DNA from: Methyloceanibacter sp.
Lineage (GTDB): Bacteria; Pseudomonadota; Alphaproteobacteria; Rhizobiales; Methyloligellaceae
NCBI GenBank assembly: GCA_025449615.1
Contig: JANWJA010000025.1
Location: forward strand, 1 to 6,861
Direction of reading: 5' to 3'
DNA length: 6,861 bases
The number at the start of each line of letters is the position of its first letter. Positions within the stretch are counted from its first letter, which is position 1. Below the pieces are notes generated by a model. That model was not told the DNA's origin and did no database searches. It saw only the letters and a program-made list of their open reading frames with translations. This document shows, piece by piece, positions 1 to 6,688 of the stretch. The translations under genes and the position numbers were made by a program.

Positions 1-818
1 AACGCTTCATGCGTCAGGTGCACGCGGATGCAGAGCTTGCGCCCCGCGACATCGTCACCCGCGCGGTGCAGCGAGAAATCGCAAGCGGCCGCGGCGCCTA
101 TCTCGATTGCCGAAAGCTCGGGCCGCACTTTGTGGAGTCCTTCCCCACGGTTAACGCAGCCTGCCGGGCAGCGGGCATCGACCCGGCCAAGGAGCCGATT
201 CCGATTGCGCCGGCAGCGCATTATCACATGGGCGGCGTGCTGACCGATGCTTGCGGGCGCACCACGCTTCCCGGTCTCTGGGCTTGCGGCGAGGTCGCTT
301 CGACCGGGGCGCATGGCGCGAACCGGCTCGCGTCGAATTCGCTGCTGGAAGCAGTCGTGTTTGGCACGCGGGTGGCGCAGGACATTGCGCATGTTCTCCC
401 GCCCTCGACGGGGACGACCCAGGAACTCGAACCCTTACCCGCTGCACTGCATCGCGCTGGCCCGCGCGCCGACGACGCAGCGGTCGAATTGCTCCGCCGC
501 ACCATGACCGACGATGTCGGCGTGATCCGCGACGCGGAGTCCCTTCGCGCGGCGCTCCGCATCATCGCCGCGCTTGAGACTGAGGCTGGCGAGGACCGGC
601 GCTTTGCCAATATGCTGATTGCAGCGAAACTGGTCGCGGCGGCGGCGCTGAAACGCGAAGAAAGCCGTGGCGCACATTTCCGCAGCGACTATCCGACCGC
701 CGATCCCCGTCTCGCGATGCGCAGCCACATCACGCTGGACGAGGCCGACACGATCATGAATGCGGCGTTGGGCAACACGCGCAAACGCGCTCCGCGTCTT
801 GCGGCGCTCCATGCATGA
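1..818 (+). CDS. nadB: L-aspartate oxidase, C-terminal half (5' truncated by window edge)
   Basis: NadB is an FAD enzyme that oxidises L-aspartate to iminoaspartate, the first step of de novo NAD synthesis in the cytoplasm. The visible frame begins with Arg-Phe before the first ATG at position 9. Arg-Phe-Met is the conserved RFM stretch of the succinate dehydrogenase/fumarate reductase flavoprotein family, so that ATG is internal and the real start lies left of the window. Recognisable signatures are LAPRDIV (about 33-54) with the family's active-site Arg, PAAHYHMGG (210-236) with the substrate-binding His, and HGANRLASNSLLE (312-350) with the substrate-binding Arg. A helical C-terminal domain follows, including MTDDVGVIRD. 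About 271 residues are seen, roughly half of the usual 510-540. It overlaps nadC by four bases (ATGA), so translational coupling is likely. The fumarate reductase flavoprotein SdhA/FrdA was considered, but APRDIV, PAAHY and the nadC neighbour favour NadB. Confidence 0.95.
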   Translation, partial: RFMRQVHADAELAPRDIVTRAVQREIASGRGAYLDCRKLGPHFVESFPTVNAACRAAGIDPAKEPIPIAPAAHYHMGGVLTDACGRTTLPGLWACGEVASTGAHGANRLASNSLLEAVVFGTRVAQDIAHVLPPSTGTTQELEPLPAALHRAGPRADDAAVELLRRTMTDDVGVIRDAESLRAALRIIAALETEAGEDRRFANMLIAAKLVAAAALKREESRGAHFRSDYPTADPRLAMRSHITLDEADTIMNAALGNTRKRAPRLAALHA

Positions 819-1705
819 AGAAGCCAGCTAAAGGCGAACTGCCGAGAGCCTTGGTCGCGCGCGCGGTCGAAGCCGAGCTTGAAGAGGACCTTGGCGCGGC
901 CGGAGATATCACCACAGACGCCACGATTCCGGTCAACGCCAAGGGCGAGGCAGCGATCGTCGCCCGCGAGGCCGGGGTCATCGCGGGTCTCGATCTCGCG
1001 GCGCAAGCCTTTCTCTTTCTCGATCCGGAAGTGAAGTTCTCCCCGCTCGTCAGCGACGGTGAGCTGGTCAAGCAGGGCGCCAAGATCGCAAAAATCGCGG
1101 GCAAAACGCGTGCGATCCTGACCGCTGAGCGCACGGCGCTCAATTTTCTCGGACATTTGAGCGGAGTGGCGACGCTCACGTCTCGCTTTGTCGAAGCGGT
1201 GGCTGGCACCGGCGCACGCATCGCCTGTACGCGCAAGACCACACCTGGTTTGCGGGCGCTGGAGAAATACGCGATCAGAATGGGGGGCGGCGTCAATCAC
1301 CGGTTCGGCCTCTATGACGGCGTGCTGATCAAGGACAACCACATCGCGGCAGCCGGCGGCATCGGCAACGCGCTTCGCGCGCTCGGGTCCCGCGCCGGTC
1401 ACATGGTGAGGATCGAGGTCGAGGTTGATAATCTCGATCAGCTGAAAGAGGCGCTTCGCTTCCCGATCGATGCGGTGTTGCTGGACAATATGGATGTGCC
1501 GACGCTGAAGCGGGCTGTCGCCATGGTCGGTGGCCGCGTGACCACGGAGGCCTCGGGCGGAGTGCGGCTAGAGACCGTGCGTAAGATCGCGGAGACAGGA
1601 ATCGACCTGATCTCAGCCGGGGCGCTTACTCATTCGGCGAGAAGGTTAGACTTGTCGCTGGAGTGGGTGCGGCGCTCGAAGACACGAGCGAAACGGCGGG
1701 GGTAG
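815..1705 (+). CDS. nadC: Nicotinate-nucleotide pyrophosphorylase (quinolinate phosphoribosyltransferase)
   Basis: NadC converts quinolinate and PRPP to nicotinate mononucleotide, CO2 and pyrophosphate, the step after NadA in de novo NAD synthesis. The protein has 296 residues, the usual length (about 280-300). An N-terminal open-faced alpha/beta sandwich with DITTDATIP (31-39) is followed by the type II PRTase barrel. Family motifs in order are ERTALNF (105-111), TRKTTPGLR (139-147), GGGVNHRFGL (157-166), KDNH (173-176), EVEV (201-204), LLDN (222-225), EASGG (245-249) and ISAGALTHS (266-274). The basic residues in these motifs match the quinolinate- and phosphate-binding residues of the family. 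The start overlaps the nadB stop as ATGA, and no strong ribosome binding site is visible, which fits coupled translation. The basic tail after LDLSLEW (about 285-296) is an add-on compared with typical family ends. The last 80 bp overlap the convergent hydrolase gene. Confidence 0.97.
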   Translation: MKKPAKGELPRALVARAVEAELEEDLGAAGDITTDATIPVNAKGEAAIVAREAGVIAGLDLAAQAFLFLDPEVKFSPLVSDGELVKQGAKIAKIAGKTRAILTAERTALNFLGHLSGVATLTSRFVEAVAGTGARIACTRKTTPGLRALEKYAIRMGGGVNHRFGLYDGVLIKDNHIAAAGGIGNALRALGSRAGHMVRIEVEVDNLDQLKEALRFPIDAVLLDNMDVPTLKRAVAMVGGRVTTEASGGVRLETVRKIAETGIDLISAGALTHSARRLDLSLEWVRRSKTRAKRRG

Positions 1706-2774
1706 CAGTGGGCATTGCGTCGGTGGCAGTGCCAGTCGTCGCGGGCTGTGCCGAGGCTTCGACGACGTAAGGTTGCTCGTTCCGCTTCTTGTAGAAGATA
1801 TGATTGCCGATCGAGTCGATCTTGCTCATGCTGTTGACCCAACCCGGCCTAACATAGTTTGCGTGGTAATAGGTCGAATAGCCAACCTCAGGCAGCCAGA
1901 CTTGGCCAGTGGTGACCTGCTTGGCGATGTCTTGTGCCAGCGCCCATTGATCGTTGTCTCTGGGCATGTCGGTGTGGCCGTCACAGGCAAACGAGAACTG
2001 GCAACCTTTCTGCATCTGGCCCTGATAGACCACGCCGCAAATCGTCTGCGGGAATTGCGGGCTGCGGACGCGGTTGAGAATGACCTGAGCCACGGCGATC
2101 TGGCCCCGAACCGGCTCGCCGCGCGCTTCGAAATAGATTGCGGTGGAGAGGCAGCGGCGCTCCCGCTCCTCGAATTCGGCCTGGCTCTCACCGGCGGACT
2201 TGAAGGCGAGGCCCTCCTGCGAGGGATGATAGGCAATGGATTGGGGCGACGGCGTCGGGCGCCCTGCGTTGAAGGCTGCTTCCAGCTCGCTCATATCGCC
2301 CGGGCTCGACATGAAGAGCGCGGTGGAGAAACCGGAATCAACTGAGCCCTTGAGTGCGACTTCGGTGACCGGCGGATTGAGGCGATCGCCCTTCTTGTCG
2401 CGGACGGCGCCCTGGCTGACGGTTTGGATGCTGCCAGTGATGTCCGGCATGCCGCCTAAAGAGGCGCCGATGGGCTGTTTTCCGGCGTAAGTGGTCGTCT
2501 TGACGATCTGATATTGATCGGCCCTCGGGCCCTTGCCTGAGGCGGTAAAGAGTATGGCGGCGTCGGTCGAAAGCGGTTTGGCGGCGACATGGGAGGCAAT
2601 ACGGTTGGAATAGTCAGCGCCCGTGCCCGCAAGCCAAAGCTCTGCCTTGAAAATCATACTGCTCGCCGGCTCGATCCCGGCATGGCCGAGAGCCAAAAAA
2701 CCCAAGCCAAGCAAAGGAAGTGGCGCGAACGCAGCTAGACCCCACCACATCCGACGAGTTAAACGCCGGCCCAT
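1626..2774 (-). CDS. Membrane-anchored SleB/CwlJ-family cell wall hydrolase
   Basis: Predicted peptidoglycan hydrolase of the Hydrolase_2 (SleB/CwlJ) family. Bacillus SleB is a spore-cortex lytic transglycosylase. Homologues in non-sporulating alphaproteobacteria are thought to remodel the wall, and that role is inferred here. The protein has 382 residues. A short basic N-terminus and one hydrophobic segment (about 10-30) form a signal anchor, putting the rest in the periplasm. A low-conservation linker (31-200) precedes the catalytic domain (about 205-330). That domain contains YFEARGEPVRGQIAVAQVILNR (214-235, including the presumed catalytic Glu), the Cys-containing segment around CQFSFACDG (258-266), YYHANYVRPGW (302-312) and the closing IGNHIFYK (322-329). 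The tail (about 338-382) is rich in Ala, Thr, Pro and Ser. The start has a GGGAGG site four bases upstream. The C-terminus is encoded opposite the end of nadC. The exact chemistry is not shown by the sequence. Confidence 0.92.
   Translation of the reverse strand: MGRRLTRRMWWGLAAFAPLPLLGLGFLALGHAGIEPASSMIFKAELWLAGTGADYSNRIASHVAAKPLSTDAAILFTASGKGPRADQYQIVKTTTYAGKQPIGASLGGMPDITGSIQTVSQGAVRDKKGDRLNPPVTEVALKGSVDSGFSTALFMSSPGDMSELEAAFNAGRPTPSPQSIAYHPSQEGLAFKSAGESQAEFEERERRCLSTAIYFEARGEPVRGQIAVAQVILNRVRSPQFPQTICGVVYQGQMQKGCQFSFACDGHTDMPRDNDQWALAQDIAKQVTTGQVWLPEVGYSTYYHANYVRPGWVNSMSKIDSIGNHIFYKKRNEQPYVVEASAQPATTGTATDAMPTATPAVSLVSSSAAPTPATSLTFSPNE
1673..1690. repeat. Short perfect hairpin inside the nadC/hydrolase overlap
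   Basis: CGCTCG (1673-1678) and CGAGCG (1685-1690) are perfect 6-bp complements around a six-base loop. It lies in the 80-bp stretch that codes for both convergent genes. No T-run follows on either strand. It may contribute to stopping converging transcription or may be chance in GC-rich coding DNA. Confidence 0.3.
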
Positions 2775-2778
2775 CGTC

Positions 2779-2784
2779 CCTCCC
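2779..2784 (-). promoter_or_regulatory. Ribosome binding site of the cell wall hydrolase gene
   Basis: On the minus strand GGGAGG stands four bases before the ATG at 2774-2772, a strong if slightly close Shine-Dalgarno match. It supports this start. The site sits inside a run-rich G segment (2778-2805), which could mask it if that segment folds. Confidence 0.7.
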
Positions 2785-2806
2785 GGGTAAGTCCCCCGTA
2801 ATCCCT

Positions 2807-2846
2807 CGCGAAAGACGCTGCCTCCCCAGGCAGTCAGGCTTTCGCG
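2807..2846 (-). promoter_or_regulatory. Nested hairpin in the leader of the hydrolase gene
   Basis: Outer arms CGCGAAAG (2807-2814) and CTTTCGCG (2839-2846) are perfect 8-bp complements. Inside them CTGCCT (2818-2823) and AGGCAG (2828-2833) form a perfect 6-bp stem around a four-base loop. The two stems are separated by an asymmetric 3/5-base internal loop. The element lies 33-72 bases upstream of the hydrolase start. If transcription begins further upstream it would fold in the 5' UTR; if not, it overlaps the promoter region. There is no following U-run, so it is not a standard intrinsic terminator, and it matches no riboswitch that I recognise. Confidence 0.5.
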
Positions 2847-2946
2847 GTGCCTCGCTCAGCAACGCATTGCACGTCGCAGGCCTCGGCTAGTCCCCGTATT
2901 GATCGAGCAGAGTTAGTGGGAAAACAGTAGCTTAAGTATTAAGAGT

Positions 2947-2974
2947 CCCCCACCCGGTCCCTGCCCGGATTCCC
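2947..2974 (-). other. Putative G-quadruplex motif
   Basis: The minus strand carries five G-runs of lengths 3, 3, 3, 3 and 5 with intervening loops of 5, 2, 3 and 1 bases, which meets the usual G3+N1-7 quadruplex rule with one spare run. It lies between the ppdK stop and the hydrolase start, on the strand that is sense for both genes. It could fold in non-template DNA or in RNA. Folding is inferred from composition only. Confidence 0.5.
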
Positions 2975-2998
2975 GTTTAATCCGTTGAGGCTGCCGGA

Positions 2999-3025
2999 TA
3001 AATTGGGGCAAATTGTGGTAAATAC
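2999..3025. repeat. Imperfect 10-bp tandem repeat in an AT-rich patch
   Basis: The unit YAAATTGKGG occurs at 2999-3008 and 3009-3018, followed by a partial third copy TAAAT (3019-3023). The period is close to one helical turn. It sits about 30-55 bp past the ppdK stop, in the most AT-rich part of the window. It could be a protein-binding site or part of an upstream promoter region for the hydrolase gene, but no clear -35/-10 pair was found. Confidence 0.35.
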
Positions 3026-3053
3026 GACTATTAACCGATTTCTTCCAACAGGG

Positions 3054-5756
3054 CTAACGGGCCTTTACCTTCTGCGCCAAAACGGCCTGGGCGGCCGCTA
3101 ATCTCGCCACCGGCACCCGATAGGGCGAGCAGGAGACATAGTCGATCCCGATCCTCTCGCAGAAGCGGATGGTCTCCGGGTCGCCGCCATGCTCGCCGCA
3201 GATCCCCATCTTGAGCTTGGGCTTCGATTTCCGGCCGCGTTCGACGGCGATCTCCATCAACTCGCCAACCGCTGAGTCGAGGGTGATGAACGGGTCGTGG
3301 GCAACAATGCCCTTATCGACATATTCGCCAAGGAAGCGGCCGGCGTCGTCACGGCTCAGGCCGAAGGTGGTCTGGGTCAAATCGTTGGTACCGAAAGAGA
3401 AGAAGTCGGCGCTTTGCCCGATCTCGCCGGCCTTGAGGCAGGTGCGGGGGAGCTCCACCATCGTGCCGATCGAGTAATGCACCTTGTGGCCGGTCTCGCC
3501 TTCCACATCGAGGGCGACCTGGGCAATGCGCGGCGCCAAGAGATCCAGCTCCTCCTTGGCGGTGACGAGCGGGATCATGATCTCCGGGCTCACCCGTGAC
3601 TCCAAGGCCTCGGACGCCTCGAGAGAGGCCTCGAAGATGGCGCGCGCCTGCATCTCGGCGATCTCCGGGTAGGTGATGAGCAGCCGACAGCCGCGATGGC
3701 CGAGCATAGGATTGAACTCGCTTAGATTGGCGATCCGCCTTCTGAGCTTTGCCTCGCTGACATTCATGGCAGCCGCCACCTCGCGGATGGTTTCGTCGCC
3801 GTGAGGCAAAAACTCATGGAGAGGCGGGTCGAGCAGGCGGATGGTCACCGGCAGCCCCGCCATGATCTCGAACAGCTCGACGAAATCGCGCCGCTGCATC
3901 GGCAGCAGCTTGGCGAGCGCGCGGCACCTGCCCTCCTCATCGTCGGCCAGGATCATCTCGCGCATCGGCAGGATGCGGGCCTCCTCAAAGAACATATGCT
4001 CGGTGCGGGCCAGACCGATGCCTTCGGCGCCAAAGGCGCGGGCCTGCTCGGCGTCGGCCGGGGTATCGGCATTAGCACGGACTTTCAGGCGGCGGAACTT
4101 GTCGGCCCAACCCATCAGCGTGTTGAAGTCGTCGGAGAGCTTCGGCTCGCGCGTCTTGACCCGGCCTTTGATGATCTGGCCGGTCGAGCCGTCGATGGTG
4201 ACGAGGTCGCCCTTGTGCAGCGTCACGCCGCCGGCTTGCAGCGTCTCGCGCTCGAGATCGATCTGCACCGAGGCCGCGCCCGAAACGCAAGGGCGCCCCA
4301 TACCCCGCGCGACGACCGCTGCGTGGCTGGTCATGCCGCCCCGCGTGGTGATAATGCCAGCCGCGGCGTGCATACCTTGTACATCTTCGGGTGAGGTTTC
4401 GATCCGCGCCAGCACCACCGTGTGGCCATGCGCCTTCATATGCACGGCTTCGTCGGCATCGAACACAAGCTCTCCGGACGCGGCACCTGGCGAGGCCGGA
4501 AGGCCAGAGGCGATCACCATTTTCTCGGCAGTTGGATCCAGCGTCGGATGCAACAATTGATCGAGTTGGTCGGCGTTGATACTCATCACCGCCTCTTTGC
4601 GGGTGATCACGCCGTCATTGGCCATGTCGACCGCGATTTTCAGCGCGGCCTGGGTGGTGCGTTTTCCCGACCGGGTTTGGAGGATCCAGAGCGTGCCCTC
4701 TTCTACGGTGAACTCAATGTCTTGCAGATCGTGGAAATGGGCTTCGAGCTTAGCGCAATTTTTCTTCAGCTCGGCGAAGACCTTGGGCATCAAAGCTTCG
4801 AGCGACGGGCGCTGGTCGCCGGAGGCCTGTCGCGCGGCTTCGGTCAAGGCTTGAGGCGTGCGCATTCCAGACACCACGTCCTCGCCTTGGGCGTTGACCA
4901 GGTACTCGCCATAGAGCGAATTGGCACCCGTCGAAGGATTGCGAGTGAACACGACGCCGGTGGCACTTCTTTCGCCGCGATTGCCGAACACCATGGCCTG
5001 CACCGTGACTGCGGTGCCCCAATCATCGGGAATGTCGTGCAGGCGGCGATAGGCCCGGGCCCGCGCATTCTCCCAGGAGCCGAACACGGCCGCGATCGCG
5101 CCCCAGAGCTGCTCATGCAGATCTTGCGGGAAAGGCTGGCCGAGCTCTTCGGCGACAAGGGTCTTGAACTTGCCGATGATCTCAAGCCAGTCCTCGGCGC
5201 CGAGATCGGTATCGAGCTCGAAACCTTTAAGTCCCTTATAATTATCCAGCGCCTCCTCGAACACATCGTGGCCGAGACCGAGCACGACATCGGCATACAT
5301 CTGGATGAAGCGGCGATAAGTGTCGTAAGCGAATCTGCGATCTTTGAAGCGTTCGGCGAGACCCTCGACTGTCTTGTCGTTGAGGCCGAGATTGAGCACG
5401 GTGTCCATCATGCCGGGCATCGAAGCGCGAGAGCCTGAGCGCACCGAGACAAGCAGCGGAATCTTCACATCGCCGAAGCGTGCGCCCGCGACCTTGCCGA
5501 CAAAGTCGAGCGTCTCGCTGACCATGTCCTTCAACTTGGCCGGCAGCTCCCGGTTCGACTCGTAATAGACGTGGCAGACTTCGGTCGAGATGGTGAAGCC
5601 GGGGGGCACAGGCAGGCCAAGCCGCGACATCTCGGCGAGGAAGGCGCCCTTGCCGCCGAGCAGATTCCGATCCTCGGCCGAGCCGTCGGCGTGCTTACCG
5701 CCGAAGGCATAGACCCATTTCGCTCGCAATTTCTTCGACTTAACGGCCTTCGCCAT
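3054..5756 (-). CDS. ppdK: Pyruvate, phosphate dikinase
   Basis: PPDK reversibly interconverts pyruvate, ATP and phosphate with PEP, AMP and pyrophosphate in the cytoplasm, at the PEP/pyruvate node. The 900-residue product has the full domain order. The N-terminal ATP-grasp domain includes NLLGGKGAFLAEM (31-43), SVRSGSRASMPGMMDT (104-119), RNPSTGANSLYGEYL (272-286) and the ILQTRSGKR segment (358-366). The swivelling phosphohistidine domain has TRGGMTSHAAVVARGMG (471-487), with phosphorylated His478. The C-terminal PEP-utilising TIM barrel has GIGLARTEHMFF (579-590), RLLDPPLHEFLP (640-651), NPMLGHRGCRL (682-692), SFGTNDLTQTTFG (787-799) and GICGEHGG (851-858) with catalytic Cys853. Thr476, two residues before the His, matches the site modified by PPDK regulatory proteins. 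The start at 5756 is chosen because AAGGA lies seven bases upstream and MAKAVKSKK...KWVYAFGG is the family N-terminus. The frame stays open 64 codons further, but that stretch overlaps the neighbouring gene. Confidence 0.97.
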   Translation of the reverse strand: MAKAVKSKKLRAKWVYAFGGKHADGSAEDRNLLGGKGAFLAEMSRLGLPVPPGFTISTEVCHVYYESNRELPAKLKDMVSETLDFVGKVAGARFGDVKIPLLVSVRSGSRASMPGMMDTVLNLGLNDKTVEGLAERFKDRRFAYDTYRRFIQMYADVVLGLGHDVFEEALDNYKGLKGFELDTDLGAEDWLEIIGKFKTLVAEELGQPFPQDLHEQLWGAIAAVFGSWENARARAYRRLHDIPDDWGTAVTVQAMVFGNRGERSATGVVFTRNPSTGANSLYGEYLVNAQGEDVVSGMRTPQALTEAARQASGDQRPSLEALMPKVFAELKKNCAKLEAHFHDLQDIEFTVEEGTLWILQTRSGKRTTQAALKIAVDMANDGVITRKEAVMSINADQLDQLLHPTLDPTAEKMVIASGLPASPGAASGELVFDADEAVHMKAHGHTVVLARIETSPEDVQGMHAAAGIITTRGGMTSHAAVVARGMGRPCVSGAASVQIDLERETLQAGGVTLHKGDLVTIDGSTGQIIKGRVKTREPKLSDDFNTLMGWADKFRRLKVRANADTPADAEQARAFGAEGIGLARTEHMFFEEARILPMREMILADDEEGRCRALAKLLPMQRRDFVELFEIMAGLPVTIRLLDPPLHEFLPHGDETIREVAAAMNVSEAKLRRRIANLSEFNPMLGHRGCRLLITYPEIAEMQARAIFEASLEASEALESRVSPEIMIPLVTAKEELDLLAPRIAQVALDVEGETGHKVHYSIGTMVELPRTCLKAGEIGQSADFFSFGTNDLTQTTFGLSRDDAGRFLGEYVDKGIVAHDPFITLDSAVGELMEIAVERGRKSKPKLKMGICGEHGGDPETIRFCERIGIDYVSCSPYRVPVARLAAAQAVLAQKVKAR

Positions 5757-5763
5757 CGTCGCG

Positions 5764-5768
5764 TCCTT
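5764..5768 (-). promoter_or_regulatory. Ribosome binding site deciding the ppdK start
   Basis: On the minus strand AAGGA stands seven bases before the ATG at 5756-5754, an ideal spacing. The more upstream in-frame ATG at 5948 lies within the preceding gene and would add 64 residues that do not look like PPDK, so this site fixes the start. Confidence 0.75.
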
Positions 5769-5783
5769 GTGCACGGGTCCGAT

Positions 5784-5812
5784 GTTGTAGCTGGAGAGGG
5801 AAGGAGAAACAA
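5784..5812 (-). promoter_or_regulatory. ppdK: Possible ppdK promoter
   Basis: In the 92-bp gap upstream of ppdK the minus strand shows TTGTTT (5812-5807) and TACAAC (5789-5784) with a 17-base spacer. This is a 3/6 and 4/6 match to sigma-70-type hexamers. Only about 27 bases would separate the -10 box from the ATG, so the leader would be short but would still contain the AAGGA site. The match is weak; ppdK may instead be read through from the upstream gene. Confidence 0.25.
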
Positions 5813-5848
5813 ATCCGGCTTTAGATCCAAGGCCTAACGCCTGAGCCG

Positions 5849-6655
5849 CTAGTCGCGATCCGCGTCGTTGCCTTCCTCGTGGTAGCCGAGACGGCCATGC
5901 GTCGGGATGCCATCTGGACCGCCCAGTCGCATGCGGAAGGTGGTCCAATGCTTCTTTTTGTAGATGTCAAGATACTCGATCTCACCGAACAGGTAGATCG
6001 CGGCGCTGCCATCCATCAAGGCGCTGATCTCGCTCGCCGACAACGAATGGTTCAATGCAATCTCATCGAAAAGGGCTGCTTGCGGCGCCAACTGCGCTGT
6101 GGCGATGGAACTCTGAACTTCCGGGACAAGCTTTGTATCGAGGGGATGGCTCCCGCTCTGGAGCGCGGTTTTCACACGCAGGCCATAAGCGGGCGTTTGG
6201 CCAAAATTCTTGACGTCGATCACAAAGGCGGGGCGCGACGCGCGGACGTCGCGGATATGGGCGTAGATGGGAAAGACATAGGCGCGCAACTCTCGCCTGG
6301 TCCTGTCCCGAGCAAGGCGCAAAGCGCGCATTGCGACCATCGCCGCGACGCTGAGCGCCAAGACAGTAAGGAGCAGCGCGCCAAGCTCCAAGTAGCTGAG
6401 CTTGATCTGCTTACCGGCAAGAGCAGCGCTATTTTCCGCCGCCTTGGCCAAGCGCATTTGGGTGCAGAGATCGGCCTCTTCGCGATTTTCGGGTCTCTCG
6501 CAATTGGCCACGTAGAAGCTGGCGGAGTCCTTGAGCGCATGCGGCGATTGCTCGGCGGCAATTGCCGAACCGTGGCCGGCCGCCAAGCCGACAGCGAGCC
6601 CTAGGAGGATTCGCCCCGCCGCCACATGGGAACGCCAGTTGCCGAGGAGTGACAT
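5849..6655 (-). CDS. Hypothetical membrane protein with N-terminal signal-like segment and one internal TM helix
   Basis: A 268-residue protein that I cannot assign to a named family. The N-terminus (about 11-34) is hydrophobic and ends in an Ala-rich stretch, AIAA, which could be a signal peptidase site near residue 34. A short segment with two Cys (52 and 64), possibly periplasmic and disulfide-linked, precedes a transmembrane helix (about 88-110). A very basic stretch, RALRLARDRTRRELR (110-124), follows and is consistent with a cytoplasmic side by the positive-inside rule. The remaining domain (about 122-245) starts ELRAYVFP and has VKNFGQTPAYGLRV (148-161) and GEIEYLDIYKKKHWTTFRMR (224-243). 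It resembles the beta-sandwich-like ectodomain pattern seen in many uncharacterised proteobacterial proteins, by impression only. The tail is acidic. No good ribosome binding site precedes the ATG at 6655, so the start is provisional; GTG at codon 11 is an alternative. It lies 92 bp upstream of ppdK on the same strand. Confidence 0.8.
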   Translation of the reverse strand: MSLLGNWRSHVAAGRILLGLAVGLAAGHGSAIAAEQSPHALKDSASFYVANCERPENREEADLCTQMRLAKAAENSAALAGKQIKLSYLELGALLLTVLALSVAAMVAMRALRLARDRTRRELRAYVFPIYAHIRDVRASRPAFVIDVKNFGQTPAYGLRVKTALQSGSHPLDTKLVPEVQSSIATAQLAPQAALFDEIALNHSLSASEISALMDGSAAIYLFGEIEYLDIYKKKHWTTFRMRLGGPDGIPTHGRLGYHEEGNDADRD

Positions 6656-6688
6656 TGAGAAGAACGCGTGCTGTGAGACCCCGGGGCG

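Noticed and set aside
9..11. ATG as the start of nadB
   Set aside because: The codons before it continue the conserved Arg-Phe-Met stretch, so the gene is merely cut by the window edge.
689..1402. 237-codon minus-strand frame opposite nadB/nadC
   Set aside because: Antisense shadow of two well-supported genes; composition-driven, with no motif.
1735..1766. 7-bp inverted repeat GTCGTCG/CGACGAC as a nadC terminator
   Set aside because: The loop is 18 bases, there is no T-run, and it lies inside the hydrolase coding sequence.
1773..2345. 190-codon plus-strand frame opposite the hydrolase gene
   Set aside because: Shadow frame of the SleB-family gene, with no domain and no separate support.
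2932..2942. CtrA-type box from two TTAA tetramers
   Set aside because: The spacing is three bases, not the seven of the TTAA-N7-TTAA consensus.
4422..5438. 338-codon open frame on the plus strand inside ppdK
   Set aside because: It lies wholly antisense to a confidently assigned enzyme. Long antisense frames are expected opposite GC-rich coding DNA, and its translation shows no recognisable domain.
5757..5948. 64-codon N-terminal extension of ppdK
   Set aside because: It overlaps the end of the upstream gene, does not resemble PPDK, and the AAGGA site favours the start at 5756.
6679..6686. CCCCGGGG as a terminator stem
   Set aside because: It is a self-complementary 8-mer with no loop and no T-run; expected in GC-rich DNA.
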